Origin: Rhodothermales bacterium
GTDB lineage: Bacteria; Bacteroidota; Rhodothermia; Rhodothermales; VXPQ01
NCBI GenBank assembly: GCA_951812345.1
Contig: OX638295.1
Span: forward strand, 248,001 to 312,000
DNA length: 64,000 nt
Direction of reading: 5' to 3'
Below are positions 38,076 to 47,764 of the stretch, piece by piece (position 1 is the first letter of the stretch; every line of letters starts with the position of its first letter). The position numbers and the translations under genes are program-made. A model generated the notes under the pieces. The model did no database searches and had not been told where the DNA came from. It saw only the letters and a program-made list of their open reading frames with translations.

Positions 38076-39009
38076 TTTCCGCCACTTCGTTGAACGTGCG
38101 GTTTACGAACGAGAGCCACCCGTGCGGGTCCTTCCCCTTTTTGACGACGTCGAAGAACGCTTCCTGCAGTTCTTTGGTGACAGGTCCCCGCCGCCCGCTT
38201 CCGATCCGGTGCTTATCGACCGTGCGTATCGGCGTTACCTCGGCTGCCGTGCCCGTAAAGAAAAGCTCGTCGGCAATGTAGAGCGCCTCCCGGGGGATGC
38301 GCGTTTCCACGATCTCGTACCCGCGCTCTTTGGCCAGTATTATGACGGTGTCGCGCGTGATGCCCGGAAGAATGGACAGCGCCAGAGGCGTCGTAAGGAT
38401 TTTCCCGTCGCGCACCAGAAACAGGTTCTCGCCGCTGCCCTCTCCCACGTGCCCGTCGTGGGAAAGCATGATGCCTTCCACGTACCCGTTCAGCACCGCA
38501 TCCATTTTTGCGAGCGAGGCGTTCAGGTAATTGCCCCCGGCTTTTGCAAGCGCCGGAAAGGTGTTCGGCGCCATGCGGTTCCAGGAGGACACATGGACAT
38601 CCACCCCTTCGCTGAGCGCTTCGGGACCGAGGTATTTGCCCCATTCCCACACGGCGATAATCGTTTCGACCGGGTTGTTCATCGGATTGACGCCCATCGG
38701 ACCTTCGCCGCGGAAGGACAGCGGACGAATGTAACATTCCCTCATGCCGCTCTCGCGCACCGTCTCGAGCGCTGCTTCCACCAACTCGTCGATGGAGTAC
38801 GGGATGTCCATCCGGTGAATCCGTCCGGATTCGACCATCCGCCGCATATGCTCCCGCAGCCGGAAAACGCCCGGACCGGCGTCCGTGTCGTAGCAGCGAA
38901 TCCCTTCGAAAACGGAGGACCCGTAGTGCAGGGCATGGGTCAGCACATGCACTTTGGCGTCCTCGTGCGGCACCAGCTTGCCGTTGAACCAGATAGGGTG
39001 CAAAGTCAT
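38068..39009 (-). CDS. ilvE: Branched-chain amino acid aminotransferase
   Basis: About 313 residues from the ATG at 39007-39009 (MTLHPIWFNGKLVPHEDAKVHVLTHALHYGSSVFEGIRCY). An upstream in-frame ATG would add 47 residues without similarity. It is a class IV PLP enzyme with the Schiff-base lysine Lys156 in FPALAKAGGNYLNA and the phosphate-binding EGSGENLFLV near 190. It interconverts Leu, Ile and Val with their 2-oxo acids. It has no operon partner here; a glycosyltransferase gene lies 100 bp upstream on the same strand. Confidence 0.95.
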   Translation of the reverse strand: MTLHPIWFNGKLVPHEDAKVHVLTHALHYGSSVFEGIRCYDTDAGPGVFRLREHMRRMVESGRIHRMDIPYSIDELVEAALETVRESGMRECYIRPLSFRGEGPMGVNPMNNPVETIIAVWEWGKYLGPEALSEGVDVHVSSWNRMAPNTFPALAKAGGNYLNASLAKMDAVLNGYVEGIMLSHDGHVGEGSGENLFLVRDGKILTTPLALSILPGITRDTVIILAKERGYEIVETRIPREALYIADELFFTGTAAEVTPIRTVDKHRIGSGRRGPVTKELQEAFFDVVKKGKDPHGWLSFVNRTFNEVAEIN

Positions 39010-39109
39010 GGGGTACGTATGATGGATAAGAGGAATGAATCCTCCGGCAAGTTTTTGAAACGGCGCGAAAAATGCAAACCGGTAGACTACCCTGCAACGA
39101 GAAAATCGC

Positions 39110-39853
39110 TCAAAGGTTCTTTCCGAGTTCGCTGTGTTTTTTGAAGGCAAATTTGCCGATAGTCCAAAGTATTTTTACCGAAGCCTTGATTGTTCCTGAA
39201 ACAGAGCCGGTTACTTTGGATACGCCGACCCGGCGCCGGTACGATACGGGCGCTTCTTGGCAGCGCAGCCCGGCCCGCACGGCCTTGATCTGCATTTCGA
39301 CGGTCCACCCGAATGTCTTGTCCTGCATGGCGAGTTCCTCCAGCGCCTCGAACCGGATGGCGCGGAACGGTCCGAGATCGGTGAACCGGACGCCCCATAT
39401 CCACTTTATCAGGGAGCAGGCCACATAATTGCCAATCAGCGCCTGGGGCAACATGGCTCCCGGTTCCCGGTCGCCCGTCATGCGGGAGCCGATGACGAAG
39501 TCGGCCTCGCCGCGCAGAATCGGCGCCAGTAGGCGCGGCATTTCCCCGGGATAGTCGCTGTGGTCTCCATCCAGAAATACGATAATGTCCGGTTGCCGCC
39601 CGCGGGCATATTCGATTCCTCGGAGACAGGCCCAGCCATACCCCTTCCGGTCCTCGCGCAGGACGGTGGCGCCCGACGCCCGCGCATGGCGTTCCGTTTC
39701 GTCCGTGGATGCATTGTTCACGACAATGATCTCTTCGATCTGGCCGGCGGGAATGTCCCTTATGACGCGGCCGATAGCGCGCGCTTCATTGAAGGCGGGA
39801 ATGACGACAAGCACGCGCGGGTCCTTCGTTTCGATCGTAGCGTCCCTGGTCAT
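39110..39853 (-). CDS. GT2 glycosyltransferase, polyprenyl-phosphate type
   Basis: A 247-residue family-2 glycosyltransferase (DPM1/dolichyl-phosphate glucosyltransferase-like). The N-terminal VLVVIPAFNEARAIGRVIRDI, NNASTDET and the metal-binding FLDGDHSDYPGEM (DxD-like) are present. The segment FRAIRFEALEELAMQDKTFGWTVEMQIKA is typical of bacterial homologues. It has no membrane helices, so it probably attaches a sugar to undecaprenyl phosphate at the inner face of the membrane. The substrate cannot be read from the sequence. Confidence 0.9.
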   Translation of the reverse strand: MTRDATIETKDPRVLVVIPAFNEARAIGRVIRDIPAGQIEEIIVVNNASTDETERHARASGATVLREDRKGYGWACLRGIEYARGRQPDIIVFLDGDHSDYPGEMPRLLAPILRGEADFVIGSRMTGDREPGAMLPQALIGNYVACSLIKWIWGVRFTDLGPFRAIRFEALEELAMQDKTFGWTVEMQIKAVRAGLRCQEAPVSYRRRVGVSKVTGSVSGTIKASVKILWTIGKFAFKKHSELGKNL

Positions 39854-40020
39854 CGTTCTTGTCCTTGATTATAGTGTTCAGGATACCGCCGGGGTACGCG
39901 GTTTCCGCACGGACGCTCGTTATTTGAAGCCCGCTTATAATCCCATCCCAAAGATTTTCATGTCGAAGCGATTCGTCTCCGCAAGGACACGATTCGCCAC
40001 CGGGTTTTCCCGGGATTGCG

Positions 40021-41067
40021 TCACCCGGAGGGCCGCCAGATATACAGACGAAGCTCCGGCTCGGGGCTCGATACCGCGACAGCAATGACATAGGTTCCGT
40101 CCGCGCGGCTTCGGACATCCAGGTCCTGTGGAAAAAACCCGGCGTCCCAGGCGTGATCGGGCTCCGTCAGGCGGTGTACAAGGCGGCCCGTCCGGTCGAA
40201 GGCGTCGATACGCAACCAGCCGGCGCGCAGGTTCAGGACGAAGAGCAGATCGTTTTCCGCCGCCGCCGAAGGGGTCAACAGGGGCGCCTGGTGGATGTCT
40301 TCCCGCATCCAGGAGCGGCTGCGGGCCAGCATCGGCGAGTCGAACCCATGCAGCGCGAGCGTATCGAGCGCCCCGTCTTGCGCAATTACGTCCACGACAG
40401 GGCGAAACCCGGACAGGCTCAGGAGCGAGTCGCCCCAGAACCGGAGCATGCCTGCATGCCGCCAGTGCGGCCCGGGCAGCGGCTGGCGGGTCGTTGCGTT
40501 GCCGGATGGGTCGATCCCGGCGACGAACCCTCCGGCCTCCGGGTCGACGCGCTTGTAGTAGATGGCGCGGTTTCCGGAATGGCCCCCGAAGGCGCCGTAC
40601 ACCAGCGCGGTTTCCGAGCGTTCCGCATCCTGTATCGGGACGGTCCCGACCAGCGCGCCTCGGACGAAAAAGTGCATGGCCGGCGCCTCCGGTTCGAAGA
40701 CAGCCGCCGTGTCTCCGCGTACGCCGGCAAGGTAGGGAATAGGCGCCGTGGCAAAGGTGTCGATCGGCTCCCCGGCCGGATCGAAAACGAACACGAGCGC
40801 CTGTTCTGCATCGCCCAGATAGATGGGGCCGTTTTGGGCGGTGCTGAAGCGTACGGTCCGGGGATATGCGTCCCCGCGCTCGTCGCCGATGGGGCGGGTC
40901 CATGCGAGCGCAAGCGTGTCCATCGGGATCGACGAGGCCAGTGCGCGGGAGAGGGAATCGGCGGGCGTCAGCGCCACAGATTCCTGGCGCCGGCAGGAAT
41001 AGGGAAGGCAGCCGGACAGAAGCAGCAGCGCGGCGGCTGCGAAAATACGAAGACGATGTCCGTTCAT
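40021..41067 (-). CDS. Beta-propeller lipoprotein coupled to htrA
   Basis: About 348 residues from the ATG at 41065-41067, which overlaps the htrA stop (ATGA). Earlier in-frame codons lie inside htrA in another frame and are not used. The N terminus has a lipobox (AAALLLLSGC, Cys at about 19). Repeats of beta-strand units (YLGDAEQALVFVFDPAGEPIDTF, RAGWLRIDAFDRTGRLVHRL) suggest a 6-bladed NHL-like propeller. It is probably a membrane-anchored periplasmic protein. Translational coupling hints that it works with the HtrA protease, perhaps as adaptor or substrate receptor; that is inference. Confidence 0.75.
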   Translation of the reverse strand: MNGHRLRIFAAAALLLLSGCLPYSCRRQESVALTPADSLSRALASSIPMDTLALAWTRPIGDERGDAYPRTVRFSTAQNGPIYLGDAEQALVFVFDPAGEPIDTFATAPIPYLAGVRGDTAAVFEPEAPAMHFFVRGALVGTVPIQDAERSETALVYGAFGGHSGNRAIYYKRVDPEAGGFVAGIDPSGNATTRQPLPGPHWRHAGMLRFWGDSLLSLSGFRPVVDVIAQDGALDTLALHGFDSPMLARSRSWMREDIHQAPLLTPSAAAENDLLFVLNLRAGWLRIDAFDRTGRLVHRLTEPDHAWDAGFFPQDLDVRSRADGTYVIAVAVSSPEPELRLYIWRPSG

Positions 41068-42302
41068 CCGGACTGCCGGCCAATGCGCATCGTCACCTGC
41101 TGGATCGATCCGTTGCGAAAGACGCCGAAGCGGACCTGGTCTCCGGGCCGGTAATCCTGCATCTTGCCGCTCAGATCTTCGTGTCCCTGGATGGATTCCC
41201 CCTCCATGGACACAATCACATCGTAGGGTTCGAATCCGGCCTCGTCCGCCGGGGAATCCCGATCTATGTCGCGCACCAGCACGCCCAGTTCGGATGTCAT
41301 GCCCAGCGCCTGGGCAATATCGCGACTGACTGCGGAGACGTACAGCCCGGTGTAGAAGGCCCGATCGACACGGCCGTGCTCGCGGAGCTCGTCGATAATG
41401 CGCTGTACCTTGTAGGCCGGCACGGCGAATCCGATACCTATCGAGCCTCCGGTCCGGCTGTAGATCGCCGTGTTCACCCCGATGACCTTCCCGACGGCAT
41501 TGACGAGGGGGCCGCCGGAGTTGCCCCGGTTGATGGCGGCGTCCGTCTGGATCATGTCGCGGTACACGCGCCCGTCCCCGGGCGATTCGAGGTTGCGCTC
41601 CACGGCGCTGACGACGCCGACGGTGACGGTGGGCTGGGCCGCTTCGAAAAGGCCAAAGGGATTGCCCAGGGCGATGACCCATTCTCCCGCGAAGGCGTCT
41701 TCCTCGAGTTCGAAGGCGAGGTGAGGCAACGGATCCTCGGGCTCCACCTTGATCAGGGCGATGTCGGAGACCGGGTCGGAGCCGATAAGGGCGCCTTCCA
41801 GCGCTTTACCGTCCGGAAAAGCGACCGTGATTCTTGTGGCGTTGCCTGCGACATGGTCATTGGTGACAATGTAGCCGTCGGGCGAGATCACAAAACCCGA
41901 GCCGAGATTTTCCACCTCTTGCTCGAGTTGTTGCCTGCCGAAGAAGTATTCGAGCCAGGGGTCGGAGAAGAAAGGATCCTGATACCGGACCTGTTCTATG
42001 ACATTGATGCTTACCACGGCGGGGGAGGCGGTCTCCACGGCGCGGGTGATGGCCGTTTGGCGCGAGGCCTCGACTTCGGACTGGACCGCCCCGGCACGCA
42101 GCACGGGTTCCGAATTTTCGGCAGCGGGTTGCTCCTCGGCAGCGTCTTGCTCCGGGACCGCCTGGGATAATGCATTGTGTTTGCACCCGAATGTGGTCAG
42201 GAGCAACAGCATGCAGCCGAGAAGGCGCGGTATGGCGAGGGAGATGTTTTTCAAGCGCTTTAGCGGGGCAGGGTGTGGGGAAACGCAGCAGGGAAAGCGC
42301 AT
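41064..42302 (-). CDS. HtrA/DegP-type serine protease lipoprotein
   Basis: Up to 412 residues. A membrane-targeting segment ends in a lipobox (LTTFGC, Cys40), so this HtrA is probably lipid-anchored rather than soluble; a TTG at 42254 is another possible start. The trypsin-like triad is visible as His150 (VTNDHVAG), Asp180 (SDIALI) and Ser262 (NRGNSGGPL). One PDZ domain follows (about 320-405, LGVLVRDIDRDSPADEAGFEPYDVIVSMEG). It degrades or refolds damaged envelope proteins. Its stop overlaps the start of a propeller lipoprotein. Confidence 0.93.
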   Translation of the reverse strand: MRFPCCVSPHPAPLKRLKNISLAIPRLLGCMLLLLTTFGCKHNALSQAVPEQDAAEEQPAAENSEPVLRAGAVQSEVEASRQTAITRAVETASPAVVSINVIEQVRYQDPFFSDPWLEYFFGRQQLEQEVENLGSGFVISPDGYIVTNDHVAGNATRITVAFPDGKALEGALIGSDPVSDIALIKVEPEDPLPHLAFELEEDAFAGEWVIALGNPFGLFEAAQPTVTVGVVSAVERNLESPGDGRVYRDMIQTDAAINRGNSGGPLVNAVGKVIGVNTAIYSRTGGSIGIGFAVPAYKVQRIIDELREHGRVDRAFYTGLYVSAVSRDIAQALGMTSELGVLVRDIDRDSPADEAGFEPYDVIVSMEGESIQGHEDLSGKMQDYRPGDQVRFGVFRNGSIQQVTMRIGRQSG

Positions 42303-42354
42303 AGGCCGTTGTATCGCCTGTTACGAGATCGTCGGGAGGGTGGTTTCGGAAGAA

Positions 42355-43185
42355 TCACCCCGCCACTACATCCCAAAGCAGCCGCAACGCCACGATGCCA
42401 GCCAGTGCGGCAAACAGCAGTTGCAGCATGCGCTGGTTGAGGCGGTGCGCCGCGCGTACGCCCAGCCGGGCGGTAAGCGTAGCCGGTATCGCCAGAAAAA
42501 GGCCTCGTATGGCGTCCACATACCCGAGCGTGAGTTCCGGCGTGTTCGCTTCCTGTCCCAACCAGCCGTATGCCAGAATACCGGCAAGTGAAATGAATAC
42601 GATGGTGGCGCTGGAGGTGCCGGTGGCTATATGCATCGGCAGGCGCAGGAAGTGATTGTACGCCGGCACGAGCACGACTCCTCCTCCTACGCCGGCAGCC
42701 GAAGCAATGGCGCCCGCAGCAGTCCCCGTACCCGCAAGCATGCCTCCCCCGAGTCGCCGCGTGTCAAAAACGTCTTTTTCCGGCTCGGATTCGAAACGCA
42801 CCAGCATGCGCGCGACCAGTGCGAGCAGGACAATGCTGAAAACGATCTGGAATGCTTCGCCGTCGTACCAGGGCCGCGTGGTGACCCAGCGGGTCATGAC
42901 CAGAACGATGGCGGCGCTGAAAAGACCGACGATCACAGCCACTCTGTTCACGACCGCCTTTTTTTCGTACTGCACCCAGGTGCTGGCGGCGGCGGAAATC
43001 ATCGTGCAGAACAGACTCGACCCGATCGTAAGCGGCGCAAGCGCCTCCGGGGAAACGCCTATCTCCTGGTAATAGAAGAAAAGCACCGGGGCGAAGACGA
43101 TGCCTCCGCCAACCCCGAAAAGCCCGGCCACGAATCCTCCACTGAGGCCGGCAGTTACCAGAAGCACCACGTGGACGACATCCAT
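42355..43185 (-). CDS. TauE/SafE-family anion permease
   Basis: A 276-residue membrane protein with about eight helices and the family's glycine-rich repeats, GFVAGLFGVGGGIVFAPVLF near the N terminus and AIASAAGVGGGVVLVPAYNHFLRLP in the second half. These families export sulfite, sulfoacetate or other organic anions. Substrate unknown; no sulfur genes are adjacent. It stands between htrA and the CtpA protease on the same strand, with about 50-60 bp on each side. Confidence 0.88.
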   Translation of the reverse strand: MDVVHVVLLVTAGLSGGFVAGLFGVGGGIVFAPVLFFYYQEIGVSPEALAPLTIGSSLFCTMISAAASTWVQYEKKAVVNRVAVIVGLFSAAIVLVMTRWVTTRPWYDGEAFQIVFSIVLLALVARMLVRFESEPEKDVFDTRRLGGGMLAGTGTAAGAIASAAGVGGGVVLVPAYNHFLRLPMHIATGTSSATIVFISLAGILAYGWLGQEANTPELTLGYVDAIRGLFLAIPATLTARLGVRAAHRLNQRMLQLLFAALAGIVALRLLWDVVAG

Positions 43186-43244
43186 GACGGATAAACCGGT
43201 TGAGCGGATCGGGCGGGCGCCGCCCTGACAGTTTAGCTAACTGT

Positions 43245-44903
43245 TTAACGAGGCGCCAGTACCTGGCGATATGCGGGAATGTCTTCGAGCAGGTGTACGG
43301 CTGCCAGAATTTGCGCATCATGATCGAATGAGGCGGCAATTTGCGCCGATTGCCCGAAATACCGGGCCAGTATCTCTTCGCGAAGTTGTTTTTTCAGGTT
43401 TTCGTTGTTCCGTTCGAAGGCGGTGCGCTTTTCGGACAACATGGCCTCTCGAAGCGCCTCCATTTCGTCCTGTGCCGATTCGTAGCCGTTCTGAGCCAGT
43501 TGGACATTCAGTGCTTGAAGGGCGTGTTCAGCGGCGGTCCGGTAGGTGAACCGTTCCTCCTCCAGCCATGCCGCAAAGTCTGCGATGATGTCATCGGATA
43601 CGGTAAAGCCGGGCGGGATCGAATCGTTGCGGGCGGCGAAATGGTTCGCATAAAAGAAGAAGGCGGCCCGGCGGATGAGCGCTTTCTCCAGTTCACTCTC
43701 AGTTTCGAGCGGCGTCGGACGGTCCGGCTCGACGCCGCGGCCATTGCTGACCGGCCGCCCGTTGCGGGTTGTGAATCGCTGTTGCAACGAATCGGCAGTC
43801 GTTATCCCGGCGCCTTGCTCCTCGTTGTAGTCGATCGCCTGAATGCTTCGTCCACTGGGCGTGTAATACTTTGAGGTGGTCATTTTCAGGGACGTATTGT
43901 ACGGTAGGGGCTTGATGACCTGCACCAGCCCCTTGCCGAAGGTAGGCGTGCCGAGCACGACGGCCCGGTCGAGGTCCTGCAGGGCGCCCGACACGATTTC
44001 TGCGGCGGAGGCCGTGATGTTGCCGACCAGCACGACCAGCGGGAGGTCCGGTGCAATGGGAGGGCTTGTGCTGCGATAGACCCGCTCATTCCGGAGGGTT
44101 CGTCCGCGTGTGGATACGATTACGGAGCCTTGCGGGACAAACAATTGCGTGACCTCTACCGCTTCATCGAGGAGGCCTCCGGGGTTGTCCCGCAGGTCGA
44201 TGACGAGTCCCTCCAGCCGATCCGTTTTTTGCAGGGTTTGCACCGTCTCGCGGAGTTCCGAGGCTGCCCCGCGGGCAAACCGGTCGAACTTGATATATCC
44301 GATGCCTGCCAACGAATCCGCGAATCCGGCAAACGATACATTTTTCAGCGTGACCTGCTGGCGGGACAGCAGAAAATGAATAGGTTCGGACGTTCCCTCA
44401 CGTTCGACAATCAGTTCGACAGCGGTTCCGGGTTCGCCCCGCATCAGGTTCCGGAGGTCGCTGAGCGTCATACCGTCGGTCGATTGCCCTTCGATTTCGA
44501 CAATGACGTCCCCGGTGCGCACGCCCTGTTTGTACCCGCTTGTCCCCTCGATCGGCGCAACGACGATGACCTTTTCGTTGCGCATATCGACGCTCAGGCC
44601 CACACCCCCGTAGCTGCCCCGGGTGATGATATGAATCTGTGTATTGTCGGCTTCGTCGATGAACGTGGTGTACGGATCCAGGTCTTCCAGCATGGCATGG
44701 ATACCCACCCGCATGAGTCGTTCGGGATCGGGGCGGTCCACATAGCCGGTGACCAATTCTTCGTAAACCGAGCCGAAAATCCGGAAGTTTTTTTGCAGTT
44801 CGAAGAAATCGTCATCGTCCACTGCGAAAAAACCGGCCGCCAGCACGCCGAGTGCGAGGACGATGATCGTCGGGCGTTTTTTCATTGCAGGAGGTATACG
44901 CAT
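43245..44903 (-). CDS. C-terminal processing protease (CtpA/Prc, S41)
   Basis: About 552 residues from the ATG at 44901-44903; ATG 44885 is also possible. A single hydrophobic signal or anchor segment (TIIVLALGVLAAGFFAV) is followed by the S41 N-terminal part. The PDZ domain (about 90-180; GVGLSVDMRNEKVIVVAPIEGTSGY, GVRTGDVIVEIEGQS) comes next. The catalytic domain shows GYIKFDRFA, LVIDLRDNPGG, the nucleophile region NITASAAEIVSGAL and the general-base lysine in TPTFGKGLVQ. It trims C termini of periplasmic proteins. It follows tatC by 16 bp. Confidence 0.93.
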   Translation of the reverse strand: MRIPPAMKKRPTIIVLALGVLAAGFFAVDDDDFFELQKNFRIFGSVYEELVTGYVDRPDPERLMRVGIHAMLEDLDPYTTFIDEADNTQIHIITRGSYGGVGLSVDMRNEKVIVVAPIEGTSGYKQGVRTGDVIVEIEGQSTDGMTLSDLRNLMRGEPGTAVELIVEREGTSEPIHFLLSRQQVTLKNVSFAGFADSLAGIGYIKFDRFARGAASELRETVQTLQKTDRLEGLVIDLRDNPGGLLDEAVEVTQLFVPQGSVIVSTRGRTLRNERVYRSTSPPIAPDLPLVVLVGNITASAAEIVSGALQDLDRAVVLGTPTFGKGLVQVIKPLPYNTSLKMTTSKYYTPSGRSIQAIDYNEEQGAGITTADSLQQRFTTRNGRPVSNGRGVEPDRPTPLETESELEKALIRRAAFFFYANHFAARNDSIPPGFTVSDDIIADFAAWLEEERFTYRTAAEHALQALNVQLAQNGYESAQDEMEALREAMLSEKRTAFERNNENLKKQLREEILARYFGQSAQIAASFDHDAQILAAVHLLEDIPAYRQVLAPR

Positions 44904-44905
44904 AG

Positions 44906-44918
44906 GATCAGAGCATCC
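44906..44918 (-). repeat. Core of the dispersed repeat in the tatC-ctpA gap
   Basis: GATCAGAGCATCC (reading the plus strand) fills most of the 16-bp gap between tatC and ctpA. It matches the core of the repeat family, but the remainder of the unit is absent. Confidence 0.35.
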
Positions 44919-44919
44919 T

Positions 44920-45795
44920 TTATTCGAGGGCTTTTTCCAATCGTCGTTTCTCGCGCCGCTCCACGTGTCTCGCAATCCATATGGAAAGTTCGTAGAGTCC
45001 CACCATGGGTACAGCCACCAGCAACTGCGAAACAGGATCCGGAGGCGTGAGAATCGCGCCAAGGATCAGGATAGCAATAAGCGCATATTTGCGTCCCTTG
45101 CGCAAGATCGTGGAATCGACGATGCCTATTTTCGACAGAAAAAACATGACCACGGGCAGTTCGAAGAGCAGGCCCACCCCGAACACCCACATGGTTACCA
45201 GGCTGAAATACTTGGTGATGTCGAATTCATTGACGATCTGTTCGGAAATGACAAAATTTGCAAAGAACTGCAGGGCCATCGGGGTAATGACGCAGTAGCC
45301 GAATCCGACGCCCAGCACGAAGAACCCGGTGGCGAAGAAGGACGCGAAGCGCATGCCCTTTTTCTCTTCAGGATACAGGCCCGGTTCAATGAATTTCCAG
45401 AACTGGTAGATGGCGATGGGCGCGCCGATAATGATGCCCACCACGAACACCGATCCCCAGTAGGCGAAAAACTGACCGGTCACGGTGCGGTTTTGCAGAA
45501 TCAGCGCCTTCGCCTCGAAGCCGAAGAGCTGATACATGAAGAAGTCCTCCTTCGTGGGGCCGAGAAGAATCTGGTCGATGACGAAATCGTCAAAGATCCC
45601 GCAAACAATGGCCCCGAGGATGACGGCGCCGATACCCTTCAGGATGCGCCACCGGAATTCCTCGAGGTGATCGAGGAAAGACATCTCTTCCAGCGCATCG
45701 GCCAGATCGAATCCGTTCGATTCGCCGCTCCCTTCGATCGCCTGGATCGTTTTTCGGGCGGCAGCGGATGTATTGCGAAATCCGAACAGTCTCAT
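44920..45795 (-). CDS. tatC: Sec-independent protein translocase TatC
   Basis: A 291-residue membrane protein with six predicted helices. The family signatures MSFLDHLEEFRWRILK (cytoplasmic N terminus, twin-arginine signal recognition), EPGLYPEEKKGMRFASFFATGFF and the C-terminal LTPPDPVSQLLVAVPMVGLYELSIWI are intact. An acidic 40-residue extension precedes the usual start. It forms the receptor of the Tat pathway for folded proteins. tatA is not adjacent. A candidate Tat substrate, the sugar isomerase lipoprotein at 56-57 kb, is in this window. Confidence 0.97.
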   Translation of the reverse strand: MRLFGFRNTSAAARKTIQAIEGSGESNGFDLADALEEMSFLDHLEEFRWRILKGIGAVILGAIVCGIFDDFVIDQILLGPTKEDFFMYQLFGFEAKALILQNRTVTGQFFAYWGSVFVVGIIIGAPIAIYQFWKFIEPGLYPEEKKGMRFASFFATGFFVLGVGFGYCVITPMALQFFANFVISEQIVNEFDITKYFSLVTMWVFGVGLLFELPVVMFFLSKIGIVDSTILRKGRKYALIAILILGAILTPPDPVSQLLVAVPMVGLYELSIWIARHVERREKRRLEKALE

Positions 45796-45798
45796 CGG

Positions 45799-46398
45799 TT
45801 ACGCCGGATCGGATGTGTCTCGTTTATCTTCACGCAGGTTCAATTCGAGCAGTGAATCCACCCAGACCCCGTCCTTTTCCACCTGCGCCTTGCCGCCGCT
45901 CCATGCAAAGTTGAAGAGGGTCATAACGCCGACCACCTCGAACCCGTCCTGTCGAAGTTGCGAAATCGCGCGCAGGGCGCTCCGCCCGCTGTTGAGAATG
46001 TCGTCAAGAAGTACGACAGGTTCCTGCCGGTCGAGCGGTCCTTCGATGAGCCGGCGGCGTCCATGCGGTTTGCGGTTCTCCCGTACGAAACCTGCCAAAA
46101 ACGGCGGGGATCCTTCCGCAGCGAGAACCGAGCATACCATGGCGTACGCCCCGAAGCCGTGCCCTGCAACCTGGTGCGCTCCCTTGCTGCGGAGGCGGTC
46201 GGCCAGCACCTGCCCGACTTCATCGAACATGGCGGCGTCGAGCATGGGGATGCGTATGTCCAGCAGCCACCCGATAGGCCGTCCCCGAGGGTCGGTAAGG
46301 TTTTCCTCCCCGCGCCGGACCAGCGCCCGCTCGTACAGGCGGCGACCCAGATCGACCAGATCCGTATGGGTGGATGGGGATGGCGCGCCATTCGACAT
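45799..46398 (-). CDS. Type I phosphoribosyltransferase, orotate PRTase-like
   Basis: A 199-residue protein with the PRPP-binding loop VVLLDDILNSGRSALRAI near residues 127-144, matching orotate phosphoribosyltransferase-like enzymes. The flexible-loop region FVRENRKPHGRRRLIEGPL fits the RK-x-x-H-G pattern of PyrE. It probably forms nucleotide precursors with PRPP, but the N terminus differs from standard PyrE, so the base is uncertain. It lies 3 bp upstream of tatC on the same strand, so the two are probably cotranscribed. Confidence 0.75.
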   Translation of the reverse strand: MSNGAPSPSTHTDLVDLGRRLYERALVRRGEENLTDPRGRPIGWLLDIRIPMLDAAMFDEVGQVLADRLRSKGAHQVAGHGFGAYAMVCSVLAAEGSPPFLAGFVRENRKPHGRRRLIEGPLDRQEPVVLLDDILNSGRSALRAISQLRQDGFEVVGVMTLFNFAWSGGKAQVEKDGVWVDSLLELNLREDKRDTSDPA

Positions 46399-46446
46399 GG
46401 TATACGCAGGTTGGTTTGGCCTGCAAGTGGTGCGATAATACGGGTT

Positions 46447-47754
46447 TTATGCCACGGCGAAATCGTACAGTGGGAAACGGCTGCACAACGCGCGCACTTC
46501 TTCTTGTACATGGCGCTGCACATCTTCGTTGCCCATATCGGAAAGAATTCGGTCCATCAACTCGACCACCCACTCGAACTCCGCTTCTCCAAAGCCACGC
46601 GTTGTCATTGCGGGCGTTCCGATCCGCATGCCGCTCGTCACGAACGGGCTCGTTTCGTCGAACGGCACCATGTTCTTGTTTACCGTGATCTCCGCCATTT
46701 GCAGGGCCGCTTCGGCCTCCTTGCCGGTGAGCCCCTTGCTGCGCAGGTCGATCAGCACAAGGTGATTGTCCGTGCCGCCCGACACCAGTTCGTACCCCCG
46801 ATCCATGAAGGCCTTCGCCATGGCTTTGGCGTTCGCAATGATCTGCTTGCCGTATTCGACGAAATCCGGCTGCAAGGCTTCACGGAAGGAAACGCCCTTG
46901 GCTGCAATCACGTGCATGAGCGGTCCGCCCTGCGTACCCGGAAACACCGCCGAATCGAACAATTCGCTCATGCGCTTCACGCGTCCCGAGGCAGGCGCCG
47001 TCTTTCCGAAGGGATTCTCGTAATCCTTTCCGATAAGGAGCATGCCTCCCCTCGGCCCGCGCAGCGTCTTGTGCGTGGTGGTGGAAACGATGTGGCAATG
47101 CGGCATCGGATCGTTCAGCAGACCCGCTGCGATCAGCCCTGCCGTGTGCGCCATGTCCATCCAGAGGAAGGCCCCCACTTCGTCGGCGATGTCGCGGAAG
47201 GCGGCGTAGTCGAAGTCGCGGGAATAGGCGCTAGCGCCGATGGAAATCATCCGGGGTTTCTGTTTCCGGGCCAGATCGCGCACCTTGTTCATGTCGATGC
47301 GCCCGGCCAGCGGGCCGTCCTTTTCGACGCCGTAATGGGCGGATTCGTACAGAATCCCCGAAAAGTTGACGGGACTGCCGTGCGTGAGGTGCCCGCCGTG
47401 GGAAAGATCCAGCCCGAGAAAGGTGTCTCCAGGTTTCAGGAGCGTCAGAAACACGGCGGCGTTCGCGCTGGCGCCGGAATGCGGCTGTACGTTGACCCAG
47501 TCGCAGCCGAACAATTCCTTCGCCCGCTCTCGCGCGAGCTCTTCCGCGGTGTCCACATGCTGGCATCCGCCGTAATACCGTTTTCCGGGGAGGCCTTCCG
47601 CGTATTTGTTGGTCAGCGGGCTGCCCAGCGCTTGCAGGACGGCCCGGCTGACGAAGTTTTCCGACGCAATCAGTTCAAGTCCTTCGTTCTGACGATCGAC
47701 CTCCTGCTGGATGGCTTCATACATCCGGGGGTCGTTTTTCTGAAGATCGTTCAT
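46447..47754 (-). CDS. glyA: Serine hydroxymethyltransferase
   Basis: A 435-residue PLP enzyme of normal length. [41 protein letters not shown], the PLP-lysine segment [14 protein letters not shown] and [12 protein letters not shown] are all present. It interconverts serine and glycine while charging tetrahydrofolate with a one-carbon unit. It is functionally linked to gcvP at 31.4 kb. The upstream gene on the same strand (DUF4159 protein) ends 10 bp before it. Confidence 0.98.
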   Translation of the reverse strand: MNDLQKNDPRMYEAIQQEVDRQNEGLELIASENFVSRAVLQALGSPLTNKYAEGLPGKRYYGGCQHVDTAEELARERAKELFGCDWVNVQPHSGASANAAVFLTLLKPGDTFLGLDLSHGGHLTHGSPVNFSGILYESAHYGVEKDGPLAGRIDMNKVRDLARKQKPRMISIGASAYSRDFDYAAFRDIADEVGAFLWMDMAHTAGLIAAGLLNDPMPHCHIVSTTTHKTLRGPRGGMLLIGKDYENPFGKTAPASGRVKRMSELFDSAVFPGTQGGPLMHVIAAKGVSFREALQPDFVEYGKQIIANAKAMAKAFMDRGYELVSGGTDNHLVLIDLRSKGLTGKEAEAALQMAEITVNKNMVPFDETSPFVTSGMRIGTPAMTTRGFGEAEFEWVVELMDRILSDMGNEDVQRHVQEEVRALCSRFPLYDFAVA

Positions 47755-47764
47755 GGAGGTGCGG

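Noticed and set aside
40866-42170. A 434-residue plus-strand ORF across htrA
   Set aside because: It is antisense to the HtrA catalytic and PDZ domains; no signature is visible.
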